Shown: positions 52,960-61,862 of the stretch, piece after piece
How positions within the stretch are numbered: position 1 is the first letter of the stretch
Layout: each line of letters starts with the position of its first letter
NCBI GenBank assembly: GCA_003243425.1
Contig: QFQP01000004.1
Span: 124,001-188,000 of the forward strand
Origin: Archangium gephyra
GTDB taxonomy: Bacteria > Myxococcota > Myxococcia > Myxococcales > Myxococcaceae
Length of the DNA: 64,000 nucleotides
Direction of reading: 5' to 3'
Notes under the pieces: generated by a model
Seen by the model: only the letters and a program-made list of their open reading frames with translations
What the model was told of the DNA's origin: nothing
The model's database searches: none
Made by a program: the position numbers and the translations under genes

Positions 52960-55821
52960 ATGCTCGAGTTCGTCGACACGTTCCTCCGCCGTCACGTAGG
53001 CCCCTCCTCGAAAGACATCGAGGACATGCTCAAGGTCGTCAATGCGCCGTCCCTCGACGCGCTGATCGATCAGACGGTCCCGAAGAAAATCCGCGTCAAG
53101 AAGCCGTTGGCGCTGCCGGCCGCGAAGGCCGAACGCGAGTTGATGGACGAGCTGCGCGCCATCGCGTCGCAGAACGTCGTCGCCAAGAGCTTCATCGGCG
53201 CCGGCTACTACGACACCACGACGCCGGGCGTGGTGCTCCGCAACATCCTGCTGAACCCGGGTTGGTACACCGCGTACACGCCGTACCAGGCCGAGATCGC
53301 CCAGGGCCGTCTCGAGGCGCTGCTCAACTTCCAGACCGTCATCGGCGATCTCACGGGCCTGCCGATCTCGAACGCGTCGCTGCTCGACGAAGGCACCGCC
53401 GCCGCCGAGGCGATGCACCTGCTGCACTCGGTGGTCAAAGACACCGACGGCCGCGCGTTCTTCGTGTCGAACCTGTGCCACCCGCAGACCATCGAAGTGG
53501 TGCGCACGCGCGCGCAGCCGCTGGGCATCGAAGTGGTGGTCGGCGATCACACGGGCTTCGACTTCAGCAAGAAGTGCTTCGGCGCGCTGGTGCAGTACCC
53601 GGCCACCGACGGCGCGGTCATCGACTACGCGAACTTCATCGAGAAGGCCCACGCGGGTGGGGCGCTGGTGGTGATGGCGACCGACCTGCTGGCGCTCACG
53701 CACCTCAAGTCACCCGGGGAGCTCGGCGCTGACGTGGCCATCGGTTCGGCGCAACGCTTCGGCGTGCCGCTGGGCTTCGGTGGTCCGCACGCGGGCTTCA
53801 TGTCGACGCGCACCGAGTACGCGCGCTCGATGCCCGGCCGCATCATCGGCGCCAGCCAGGACTCCAACGGTCACTTCGCGCTGCGCATGGCGCTGCAGAC
53901 CCGCGAGCAACACATTCGCCGTGAGAAGGCGACGTCGAACATCTGCACCGCGCAGGTGCTGCTCGCGGTGATGGCCTCGATGTACGCCGTGTACCACGGG
54001 CCTCGCGGCCTCAAGGAGATCGGCGCCCGCGTGCACCTGCTCGCGCGCACGTTCGCGGCGGGCCTCAAGAAGCTCGGCGTGAAGGTGAAGCACGACGCGT
54101 TCTTCGACACCGTGGCGATCGTGATGAACGACGCGAAGGCCGCCGACGCGATCATCACCAACGCCGAGGCGATCGGCATGAACCTGCGCCGCATCGACGC
54201 CACCACGCTCGGCGTGTCGATGGACGAGCCCACCTCGGCGCAGCAGGTCGAAGAATTGCTCGGCTTGTTCGGCGACGGCAGCAAGCAGAGCGCCGAAGCG
54301 CTCGCCGAGACGGTGAAGAACTCGAACATCCAGGAAGCGCTGCGCCGCACCAGCAGCTACCTCACGCACCCGACGTTCAACAGCTACCACACCGAGCACG
54401 AGATGCTCCGGTACATCCGCTCGCTCGAGGCGAAGGATCTGTCGCTGTGTCACTCGATGATCGCGCTCGGCAGCTGCACCATGAAGCTGAACGCCACCAG
54501 CGAGATGGAGCCCATCACGTGGCCCGAGTTCAACGCGCTGCACCCGTTCGCGCCCGCGTCGCAGTGGAAGGGCTACGCGACGATCTTCACGCAGCTCGAG
54601 GCCTACCTCTCGGAGATCACCGGCTTTGCCGGCTGCTCGCTGCAGCCCAACGCCGGCAGCCAGGGTGAGTACGCCGGTCTGTTGACCATTCGCAGCTTCC
54701 ACGAGGCGCGCGGCGAGGGGCACCGCAAGATCTGCCTCATTCCTGCCTCGGCGCACGGCACCAACCCGGCGACGGCGGTGATGGCGGGCTACGAAGTGGT
54801 GGTCGTGAAGACCGACGAGAACGGCAACGTCGACGTCGGCGATCTGAAGCTGAAGATCGACGCGCACAAGGCGAACCTCGCGGCGCTGATGGTCACGTAC
54901 CCGTCGACGCACGGCGTGTTCGAAGAGGCGATCACGGAGATCTGCGACCTCGTTCACGCGGCCGGCGGTCAGGTCTACATGGACGGCGCGAACATGAACG
55001 CGCAGGTCGGGCTGTGCCGCCCGGGCGACTTCGGCCCCGACGTGTGCCACCTCAATCTGCACAAGACGTTCTGCATTCCGCACGGCGGTGGCGGCCCCGG
55101 CATGGGTCCCATCTGCGTGGCCAAGCACCTCGTGCCGCACCTGCCCACGCACCCGCTGCAGAAGGTCGGTGGCGACAAGGGCCCGGGGCCGGTCTCGGCG
55201 GCGCCGTGGGGCAGCGCGAGCATCCTGCTCATCTCGTGGGTCTACATTCGCCTGATGGGCGGCGAGGGTCTGACGCACGCCACGCGCACCGCGATTCTCA
55301 ACGCGAACTACATCGCCGAGCGGCTCGAGAAGGCGTTCCCCGTGCTGTACCGCGGCTCGCACAAGCGCGTGGCGCACGAGTGCATTCTCGACATGCGCAA
55401 GCTCAAGACCACGAGCGGCGTCGAGGTCGAAGACATCGCCAAGCGCCTGATGGACTACGGCTTTCACGCGCCGACGGTCTCGTTCCCGGTGGTGGGCACG
55501 ATGATGGTCGAGCCGACGGAGTCGGAGTCGCGCGCGGAGATCGATCGCTTCATCGACGCGATGCTGTCGATTCGCGCGGAGGTCGAAGAGATCGAAGCCG
55601 GCAAGCTCCCGAAGGACAACAACCCGCTCAAGCACGCGCCGCACACGGCGGAGGTCGTCACCGCCGACGAGTGGACGCGGCCGTACGCCCGTTCGCGCGC
55701 TGCGTTCCCGCTGCCGTGGGTGAAGAAGCACAAGTTCTGGCCAAGCGTCGGCCGCGTGAACGGCGTGCTCGGCGACCGCAAGCTGGTCTGCAGCTGCCCG
55801 CCGATCGAAGACTACGTGTGA
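52960..55821 (+). CDS. gcvP: Glycine dehydrogenase (decarboxylating), P-protein
   Basis: 953 residues, the single-chain P-protein (E. coli 957). The N-terminal half and the C-terminal half each have a PLP-transferase fold; the PLP lysine is Lys702 in HLNLHKTFCIPHGGGGP. It decarboxylates glycine and passes the aminomethyl group to GcvH lipoamide. ATG 52960 matches the family start (FVDTFLRRHVGPSSKDIEDM). gcvT and gcvH are not next to it, unlike most bacteria. No glycine riboswitch is evident in the 248-nt leader. A 9-bp stem terminator follows. Confidence 0.95.
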   Translation: MLEFVDTFLRRHVGPSSKDIEDMLKVVNAPSLDALIDQTVPKKIRVKKPLALPAAKAERELMDELRAIASQNVVAKSFIGAGYYDTTTPGVVLRNILLNPGWYTAYTPYQAEIAQGRLEALLNFQTVIGDLTGLPISNASLLDEGTAAAEAMHLLHSVVKDTDGRAFFVSNLCHPQTIEVVRTRAQPLGIEVVVGDHTGFDFSKKCFGALVQYPATDGAVIDYANFIEKAHAGGALVVMATDLLALTHLKSPGELGADVAIGSAQRFGVPLGFGGPHAGFMSTRTEYARSMPGRIIGASQDSNGHFALRMALQTREQHIRREKATSNICTAQVLLAVMASMYAVYHGPRGLKEIGARVHLLARTFAAGLKKLGVKVKHDAFFDTVAIVMNDAKAADAIITNAEAIGMNLRRIDATTLGVSMDEPTSAQQVEELLGLFGDGSKQSAEALAETVKNSNIQEALRRTSSYLTHPTFNSYHTEHEMLRYIRSLEAKDLSLCHSMIALGSCTMKLNATSEMEPITWPEFNALHPFAPASQWKGYATIFTQLEAYLSEITGFAGCSLQPNAGSQGEYAGLLTIRSFHEARGEGHRKICLIPASAHGTNPATAVMAGYEVVVVKTDENGNVDVGDLKLKIDAHKANLAALMVTYPSTHGVFEEAITEICDLVHAAGGQVYMDGANMNAQVGLCRPGDFGPDVCHLNLHKTFCIPHGGGGPGMGPICVAKHLVPHLPTHPLQKVGGDKGPGPVSAAPWGSASILLISWVYIRLMGGEGLTHATRTAILNANYIAERLEKAFPVLYRGSHKRVAHECILDMRKLKTTSGVEVEDIAKRLMDYGFHAPTVSFPVVGTMMVEPTESESRAEIDRFIDAMLSIRAEVEEIEAGKLPKDNNPLKHAPHTAEVVTADEWTRPYARSRAAFPLPWVKKHKFWPSVGRVNGVLGDRKLVCSCPPIEDYV

Positions 55822-55846
55822 CGATTTCGTCGGTTTGAGGTGCGAG

Positions 55847-55877
55847 CGAGCGCGGGAGACCGCGCTCGTTTCGTTTC
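55847..55877 (+). terminator. Rho-independent terminator of gcvP
   Basis: A perfect 9-bp stem CGAGCGCGG / CCGCGCTCG with a GAGA tetraloop (55847-55868) is followed by TTTCGTTT. It lies 26 nt after the gcvP stop. Confidence 0.85.
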
Positions 55878-55890
55878 AACACCCCAGCGC

Positions 55891-56054
55891 TGAGGAACCG
55901 CTCAGCGTCGTTCTCGAACCACGCCGCGCACATGAGGAGGCCCTCCGGAGGTCCTGAGGAAGCGCGCCGAACACCAGAGGAAGCCCGGAGCACCGGCTGA
56001 GGAAGCGCCCAGGACGCCTGAGGAGGCACTCAAGAGGGAGTGAGGAAGCCCGGA
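55891..56054. repeat. Phased 21/22-bp array of TGAGGAAGC-like units
   Basis: TGAGGA(A/G)-type cores start at 55891, 55933, 55955, 55976, 55998, 56019 and 56041. From 55933 on, the intervals are exactly 22, 21, 22, 21, 22; the first interval is 42, with a decayed unit near 55912. The most frequent core is TGAGGAAGCSC, and the rest of each unit varies. The array fills the gap between the gcvP terminator and the end of the converging DUF1592 gene. The alternating spacing rules out a coding repeat. Confidence 0.75.
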
Positions 56055-56081
56055 GTGACGTGTATTCAGCCACTTGCGAGC

Positions 56082-57908
56082 TCAGGGGACGGTCACGCAG
56101 AAGCCGAACGACGTGCTCTCCGCGGGTGCGACGGTGAGGTTGTGGGGCGCACCTGTGAAGCGCCACTGCGCGCCGGAATCGTCGACCACCGCGTTCCACA
56201 GCGAATTGATGGTGCCCAGCTTCGCAAGCTCGACCGTCCACGTCTGCGGAGTCGTGGTGCCGTTGTCGACAAACACGGTGCGACACGAACCCGTGCCCCA
56301 GTCGGAATCGACACGAACGCGGTGCGTGGTTCCCGTCGGCGTGACCGGCGTTCCCGCATCGGGGATCGGCGGCTCATCAGGGTCGGGCGAACCACTGCTT
56401 CGTCTCGCGAACGACGGCGACGTGAAGGGAATCTCGAGCAACGCCTGCATCGTCGCGGGCGCTCCGGAGCGCGTGGGGAGAAGACCGTTCGCGCCACATG
56501 ACGCCGCCGCGCCATTGACGCCAAGCACATGACGGCTCCACTGCGAGAGCACGCACGCGGTCACGTTCTGGTCGGCCGCAAGTCGCTGCGCCAACTCAGG
56601 AATGCCGTTGAAGGTTCCGTCGGACGCGCCAGCGGCGATGAGCTCGCCGGAAGCGTCGGCCTCGATGGTGCGGCCCATGGCGTCGAAGTTCTCGAAGCCC
56701 AGACCGATGGGATCCATCATCTGGTGGCAGCCGCTGCACGCCGCGTTGCGCGAGTGCTCCGAGAAGCGCTCACGGTTCGACTGCCCGGGCACGAAGTCGG
56801 GCAGGGCGGCGTTGATGCCCGGCGGAGGCGGCGGCAGCGGCTGGCAGAAGAAGCGTGAGCGAACCAGCTTGCCGCGATGAACCGGTGAGCTCGTCTCGCT
56901 CGTCGAGTGCGACATCAGAATCGCGCCCTGACCGAAGATGCCGACGCGCTCCGGCCCCCAGGCCGGGCCGTAGATCGGCGTGAGCACCGCCGGAACCGAC
57001 GCGGGCCGCGAGGTGAGGAACGCTTCGAGGGAGGTCGCGTTCGCGAAGCTGTCGAGCGTCTCGGCGCGAAGGGCCGCGCGAAGCGCCGGTGAATCGATCG
57101 GGAACAGGTCTGGCGAGCGGACCGCCGAATCGAGCCGCTCCAGCTCGAGCCATTGCTCGGCGAAGTGATCGATGGCGGTGCGCGACTTCGCGTCAGCGAG
57201 CAGACGGCGCACCTGCTCGACGCGAACGGCGTCATCACTCAGCGTGGCGTCACGGAGCGCCTGATCAGGCGGCGCGGCCCACAGTCCGTACGAGAGCGCC
57301 GCCGCGATTTCGTCGTTGGTGAGCTGCCCGGCGGTGTCACCCAGCTCGGTGCGGTACAGAAACGAAGGCGACTGCAACAACGCTTCGATCGTCGCGCGAA
57401 CGCCCGCTTCAGCGCCGTCATCTGCAGACACCGCGTTGAACACCGCGCGGAACCTCGCGACCTCGGTCGGACGCAGCGACCGTCGAAACGCCTTCGCCCC
57501 GAAGTCACGAATGAAGGCATCGGCGCAGGTCGCGGTGCCGCACGGCAACAGCGCGTTCACGTCGAGCGCAGCCGACACCTCTTCACTCAACCGGCGAACG
57601 GCGTCGACGTAGAGCTCCGAGGCGCGAAGAAGATCAGCGTCGCTGTCGTAGCCGTCGCGAACCGCGTCAGCCGGCAGCAACGCCTTCACGCGCGCCTTCG
57701 ACGCTGGGTGAAGCTCGGCGAACGTGTTCTCGAGCTCGAAGCGGGACAACCGGCGAATGCGCGGAGGTGCCATCGCAGGCGTGCGCTCCGTACCGTCGAA
57801 GCAGGCCGCGAACTCGGCAGTCGATGGCACTTCGGGCTTCTGCTCTCCCGGCTCGACCTTGCCGGTGCAGCCCAGCACCACCAACGCAGCGAACAACGCG
57901 CGCTTCAT
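56082..57908 (-). CDS. DUF1592/DUF1588-type lipoprotein
   Basis: 608 residues. Lipoprotein signal with lipobox (ALVVLGC, Cys about 14). DUF1587-like (RIRRLSRFELENTFAELHP), DUF1592 (FGAKAFRRSLRPTEVARFRA; LLQSPSFLYRTELGD), DUF1588 (GPERVGIFGQGAILMSHSTS, CSGCHQMMDPIGLGFENFDA) and DUF1585 parts follow. The CSGCH at about residue 389 has the CxxCH form of c-type haem sites. The C-terminal about 130 residues are a beta-sandwich (APHNLTVAPAESTSFGF). In planctomycetes and myxobacteria these genes sit next to DUF1552 genes and function is not known. It overlaps the DUF1552 gene by 4 nt. Confidence 0.82.
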   Translation of the reverse strand: MKRALFAALVVLGCTGKVEPGEQKPEVPSTAEFAACFDGTERTPAMAPPRIRRLSRFELENTFAELHPASKARVKALLPADAVRDGYDSDADLLRASELYVDAVRRLSEEVSAALDVNALLPCGTATCADAFIRDFGAKAFRRSLRPTEVARFRAVFNAVSADDGAEAGVRATIEALLQSPSFLYRTELGDTAGQLTNDEIAAALSYGLWAAPPDQALRDATLSDDAVRVEQVRRLLADAKSRTAIDHFAEQWLELERLDSAVRSPDLFPIDSPALRAALRAETLDSFANATSLEAFLTSRPASVPAVLTPIYGPAWGPERVGIFGQGAILMSHSTSETSSPVHRGKLVRSRFFCQPLPPPPPGINAALPDFVPGQSNRERFSEHSRNAACSGCHQMMDPIGLGFENFDAMGRTIEADASGELIAAGASDGTFNGIPELAQRLAADQNVTACVLSQWSRHVLGVNGAAASCGANGLLPTRSGAPATMQALLEIPFTSPSFARRSSGSPDPDEPPIPDAGTPVTPTGTTHRVRVDSDWGTGSCRTVFVDNGTTTPQTWTVELAKLGTINSLWNAVVDDSGAQWRFTGAPHNLTVAPAESTSFGFCVTVP

Positions 57909-59134
57909 GACAACCCCTCCAGCGTTCCGGCGAACCGGTTGTCGTGGAAGTACGTGTCGGTCAGGCCCATCGCCTGACACAGCTCGGTGAGCAGCTTGTT
58001 GTGCGGCGTCGCGGGCCTCTGCACGTAGCGGCCGGGGTTCCAGCGCCCGCCGGCCTTGCCCGCGAGCACGAAGGGAACGTCTTCGCAGGTGTGAAGACCG
58101 CCGTCGCCGAGCTCCTTGGCCCAGACCACTGCGCTGGTATCGAGCAGCGAACCGCCGCCGAGTGGGTCTTCGCGGGCCGCGAGCTTCGTCAGCAGCGAAC
58201 CGAACTGCTCCGTGAACCACCGCTCTGCGCGAACGAACTCGTCGTCACCCCGGTGCGAGAGTTCGTGATGCGAGATGGTCGAGCCCAGCCACGTCGGCAC
58301 CAGCGGGCTCACCGTGTGCGCGAGCTGTAGCGTCGCCACGCGCGTCATGTCGCAGGCAAGTGAAGAGACCAGCAGGTCGATCTGCGCGTTGGTGATCGCC
58401 GGGAAATTCGACGGGTCCTGGGCGTCCATCATCAGCACCGGGGTCGTGCAGCCCGAGCCCATCGGCTGCGGCGCATCGAGGCCGATCTCCATCGCGCGAA
58501 GTGCGCTCAGGTGCGCGTCGAGATTCACGGCCTGCTCGGCGCCGAGCCGGCTCTTCATGGCGCCCAGATCGCCGCGCACGGCGTCGAGGATCGACTGCCG
58601 GCGGCGACGCAACTTCGCGAGCTCGGTCGGACCTCCAGCCACGGCTCCGAACAGGCGCGTGAACGCGTTCGACGGACTGTCTTCGGGGTGAATGAGCTGA
58701 CCGTCGGCGTAGCTCATGCGCGTCTGCGTGCTCGCGCCCCACGCGCTGGTCTGAACGCCGAAAGAGAGCGAACGGAAGCGCGAGCCACCGCCGATGCGCG
58801 CGGCGATGTACTGGTCGACGCTGTGCGGACCGCCCGCGGTCAACATCGCGCGCATGCCGCCTTCGTGGTTGGTGTGATCGACGAAGTAGAGGCCGCTCAC
58901 CGGCATGATGTTCGCCTTGTGCGGCATCAGCGGCTCGAGCACGTCGCCCGCGGCGACCGTGTAGCCATCGGCCGTCGGCTTCGGGTGCCAGCGATCGGTG
59001 CGATGCGCGGTGCCGTTGGGCGTGAAGAAGATCACGAGCCGTCGCGCCTGAAGCGTCGCCTGCGCGCGTGCCTTGAAGAACGGAGCTGCGATGAGTGAAA
59101 GCCCGGCACCAATGGCCGACCGTCGACTGATCAT
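57905..59134 (-). CDS. DUF1552 protein with Tat-like signal
   Basis: 409 residues. The N-terminus MISRRSAIGAGLSLIAAPFF carries a twin-arginine-like signal (SRRSAIGAG). The DUF1552 body has LVIFFTPNGTAHRTDRWHP, ANIMPVSGLYFVDHTNHEGG and the C-terminal WAKELGDGGLHTCEDVPFVL. Structure-based relatives suggest an alkaline phosphatase/sulfatase-like fold; the activity is unknown. It is the first gene of the pair with DUF1592. Confidence 0.82.
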   Translation of the reverse strand: MISRRSAIGAGLSLIAAPFFKARAQATLQARRLVIFFTPNGTAHRTDRWHPKPTADGYTVAAGDVLEPLMPHKANIMPVSGLYFVDHTNHEGGMRAMLTAGGPHSVDQYIAARIGGGSRFRSLSFGVQTSAWGASTQTRMSYADGQLIHPEDSPSNAFTRLFGAVAGGPTELAKLRRRRQSILDAVRGDLGAMKSRLGAEQAVNLDAHLSALRAMEIGLDAPQPMGSGCTTPVLMMDAQDPSNFPAITNAQIDLLVSSLACDMTRVATLQLAHTVSPLVPTWLGSTISHHELSHRGDDEFVRAERWFTEQFGSLLTKLAAREDPLGGGSLLDTSAVVWAKELGDGGLHTCEDVPFVLAGKAGGRWNPGRYVQRPATPHNKLLTELCQAMGLTDTYFHDNRFAGTLEGLS

Positions 59135-59182
59135 GAGGAACCTCCCGGGAAGGCGCGCGCGTTAACCTCGCGAGCCGAACCG

Positions 59183-59818
59183 ATGCGACGACGCTTCCTG
59201 CTGTGGTCACTGCTGCTGCTTTGTGTGTTCGTCGCCGCTTCCTGCCTGGCTGGAATGGTGTCGATGCCCGGGCGGTCGTACGCGGGGCCGGCCGTCGCTG
59301 CAGATGCTGCCGTCGTGAACGCGCTGCGCGCCGACGTGACGCAGCTCGCGGTCGTCATCGGAGAACGCAACGCGGTGAACCGACCCGAGAAGGTCGTCGC
59401 GATGTTGGCGCTCGAGACCATGGGTTACTTCAGTGACGAGAAGAACACGCAGCACTCCCCGTGGCCGTTCTCGACGTTCTACCCGACCGAAGGGAACTTC
59501 ATCGCGTTCGTGGCCGACACCACCTCGCGGGCGCTCGTTCGTGACGTCGTCAGCACGTTCCGACAGCAGTCGACGCTGGCGAGTGAAGGCGCCTCGGTGC
59601 CCGCGGCGATCGAAGGCATCGACTGGTCAGACCATGGGCCGTACTGGCGCGCGGGCTCCGTGGCGTTGATGGTCACCGACACCGCGCCATTCCGAAACCC
59701 GAACTACCACCACGAGAGCGATGTTCCCGACACGCTCGACTTCACGCGGCTCGCCCACGTTGCCGTCGGGCTTCGGCGCGTGGTGGCGAAACTCGCCAGC
59801 GTCGACGGTGTCCAATGA
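59183..59818 (+). CDS. M28-family peptidase with an internal deletion
   Basis: 211 residues. The signal-anchored N-terminus (MVSMPGRSYAGPAVAADAAV, then IGERNAVNRPE) matches the opening of myxobacterial M28 aminopeptidases. The text then jumps to the late part (EKVVAMLALETMGYFSDE, YPTEGNFIAFV, GIDWSDHGPYW, VMVTDTAPFRNPNYHHESD). The middle of such enzymes, holding the first zinc His, the bridging Asp and the catalytic Glu pair, is missing. Glu78 and His176 remain. The joint lies near residue 69 (about 59384-59395). It is in frame, so a protein is made but should be inactive. It diverges from the DUF1552 gene and is coupled to the next gene. Confidence 0.75.
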   Translation: MRRRFLLWSLLLLCVFVAASCLAGMVSMPGRSYAGPAVAADAAVVNALRADVTQLAVVIGERNAVNRPEKVVAMLALETMGYFSDEKNTQHSPWPFSTFYPTEGNFIAFVADTTSRALVRDVVSTFRQQSTLASEGASVPAAIEGIDWSDHGPYWRAGSVALMVTDTAPFRNPNYHHESDVPDTLDFTRLAHVAVGLRRVVAKLASVDGVQ

Positions 59819-60615
59819 CCATGTCTTTCGTTCTGCTCCTCGCGTTGTCTTCGGCACCGATGCCCGACGGAGCGTTCTGGGTCGCGCGGCCCGGCCGTGG
59901 CTCCAGTCTTCAGTTCGAAGGCACCGTCACCGAGAAGTCGACGCCGGTGGAGTGCGTCGAGCTTCACGTGAAGGGGCCGCTGGTGACGCTGGGAGAATTC
60001 ACGTTCAACCAGCGGGACGGGCGCCTGTTCGCGCCGGTCTTCAACAATCGGTCTCGCCCCGTACCGCTGGTCGGCACGTGTGACGTCGAGGTGCCGAAGG
60101 CTGCGCGCTACGCGACGCGCGATGCATGCCAGGCGGTCCCCAAACGCTTCGTCGAACGTTGCGATGGGGGCGACTGCACGCGCAACCACGAGCCCTTTCA
60201 GCTGGGGCCGTGCGAAGACGAAATGCGGCAACTCAAGGGCCTGGCCAGCCTCGCGCTCGCGGTCGACCACGACGACGCGATGGCCACGATCAAACGCATC
60301 GACGCGCTCACGAAGAAAGGCGGGAAGCTGTGGGAAGCGGGCGAATGTGCGGTGGTGACGGTCACGCCGGGCAAACGCGGGCTGGTCACGCTGCGCGGTC
60401 AGACCTGGGAAAAGGAGGGTTACCTCGAGCCGCTGTTCGCGCAGGCGCGGATTCAGGGCACGCGGGAATGGGCGCTCGGAGGCTCCGGACTGGGGACGAG
60501 CGGCTCGAGCGCGCAGACCGAGTCACTGCTGATCGGCAGGCGCCTGATCGTGCTCGGCCGACGCGTTCTGTACGTCGATGAAGGTGTGTGTGTCGCGGAG
60601 GGCAAGAAGCTGTAA
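59815..60615 (+). CDS. Exported Cys-containing protein of unknown function
   Basis: 266 residues, ATG 59815 overlapping the M28 stop by 4 nt. A short signal-like N-terminus (SFVLLLALSSAPMPDG) is followed by a beta-rich mature part with eight Cys, several close together (ACQAVPKRFVERCDGGDCTR, LGPCEDEM). A C-terminal segment (LLIGRRLIVLGRRVLYVDEG) is strand-rich. No family recognised. The kinase gene starts 14 nt downstream. Confidence 0.6.
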   Translation: MTMSFVLLLALSSAPMPDGAFWVARPGRGSSLQFEGTVTEKSTPVECVELHVKGPLVTLGEFTFNQRDGRLFAPVFNNRSRPVPLVGTCDVEVPKAARYATRDACQAVPKRFVERCDGGDCTRNHEPFQLGPCEDEMRQLKGLASLALAVDHDDAMATIKRIDALTKKGGKLWEAGECAVVTVTPGKRGLVTLRGQTWEKEGYLEPLFAQARIQGTREWALGGSGLGTSGSSAQTESLLIGRRLIVLGRRVLYVDEGVCVAEGKKL

Positions 60616-60629
60616 GGTCCGCGCCCTCG

Positions 60630-61862
60630 ATGGCTCAACCTGAAGCGAAGAAGCCCATTCGGTTCGGCAAGTACACGCTGATCGACCGCATCGCCGTCGG
60701 TGGCATGGCGGAGATCTTCCTCGCGCGCCAGGCGGGTCTCGAAGGCTTCGAGAAGACCATCGTCATCAAGCGCATTCGGCCGCACCTGTCGAAGCAGCCG
60801 AACTTCGTGAAGATGTTCTTGAACGAAGCGAAGCTCGCCGCGCAGCTGAACCACCCCAACATCGTGCAGATCTACGACCTCGGCAAAATCGGCGAGTCGT
60901 ACTTCATCGCGATGGAATACATCTTCGGGCGCGACATGCGTCGCATCATCCCGAAGGCCGACGCGCTGGGGATCCCGTTCCCCATGGTGTACGCGCTGAA
61001 GATCGCGTCGTCGGTGTGCGAAGGCCTCTACTACGCGCACGCGCGCACCGACCTCTACGGCAACGCGCTCAACATCGTTCACCGCGACGTGACGCCCGAG
61101 AACATCTTCGTGTCCTTCGACGGCACGGTGAAGGTGCTCGACTTCGGCATCGCCAAGGCTGCGAATCAGATCGAGCAGACGCGCGCCGGAGAGATCAAAG
61201 GCAAGCTCTCGTACATGTCGCCCGAGCAGTGCATGGGCAAGGCGCTCGACAACCGCAGCGACATCTTCTCGCTCGGTGTCGTGCTCTACGAGTGGCTCAC
61301 CGGCTTCAAGCTCTTCACCGGCGACAGCGAAGTGGCGATCTTGAAGTCGATCACCGAGGGCAAGATCTACGCGCCGTCGTACTTCAAGGCCGACATCCCC
61401 GAGGCAGTCGAAGCGATCCTGATGAAGGCGCTCGAGAAGGACCGCGAGCGCCGGTACCAGACCGCGTGGGAGATGCAGTACGACCTCGATCAGTTCCTGA
61501 GTCAGTACGAGTTCACGCCTTCGAACATCCACCTCTCGAACTTCCTCAAGCAGCTCTTCAACGACGAACTCGAAGAAGAGAAAGACCGGCTCACACAGTT
61601 CCGTCAGGCCGGCGGCATGGGCCCGGAGGAGGTGCTGCAGGAAGAAGAAGACGTGGTCTCGGTCATCGAGCCGATCTCGGAGCTCGAAGACGTGGGCCCA
61701 CCGGTGCCGACGCCCAGGAAGAACGGCGGCCCCGAGCGGTCGGTGACCTTGTCGTTGTCGGGTGGCGACGTCGACCAGCTCAACGCCATCGCCAGGAAGC
61801 ACGGCGTGACGGTCAACTCACTGCTTCGCGACGTGGTCGCCGGTTTCCTGAAGTATCGATGA
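60630..61862 (+). CDS. Ser/Thr protein kinase with a C-terminal ribbon-helix-helix-like tail
   Basis: 410 residues. The kinase domain (about 13-290) keeps GGMAEIFLA, Lys47, HRDVTPENI (Asp153), DFGIAK (Asp171) and MSPEQCMGK; no membrane helix. A linker (290-365) leads to residues about 370-410: strand RSVTLSLS, helix GDVDQLNAIARKHGV, helix TVNSLLRDVVAGFLKYR. This is the ribbon-helix-helix (CopG-like) pattern. If real, the kinase could bind DNA, or dimerise through the RHH. ATG 60630 is used; the frame upstream lies in the previous gene. The 3' end overlaps the converging amidohydrolase gene by 45 nt. Confidence 0.85.
   Translation: MAQPEAKKPIRFGKYTLIDRIAVGGMAEIFLARQAGLEGFEKTIVIKRIRPHLSKQPNFVKMFLNEAKLAAQLNHPNIVQIYDLGKIGESYFIAMEYIFGRDMRRIIPKADALGIPFPMVYALKIASSVCEGLYYAHARTDLYGNALNIVHRDVTPENIFVSFDGTVKVLDFGIAKAANQIEQTRAGEIKGKLSYMSPEQCMGKALDNRSDIFSLGVVLYEWLTGFKLFTGDSEVAILKSITEGKIYAPSYFKADIPEAVEAILMKALEKDRERRYQTAWEMQYDLDQFLSQYEFTPSNIHLSNFLKQLFNDELEEEKDRLTQFRQAGGMGPEEVLQEEEDVVSVIEPISELEDVGPPVPTPRKNGGPERSVTLSLSGGDVDQLNAIARKHGVTVNSLLRDVVAGFLKYR

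Noticed and set aside
55933..56054. CRISPR-like spacing at the TGAGGAAGC array
   Set aside because: The cores are only about 9-11 bp with 10-13-bp variable parts, too short for repeats and spacers, and there is no cas gene.
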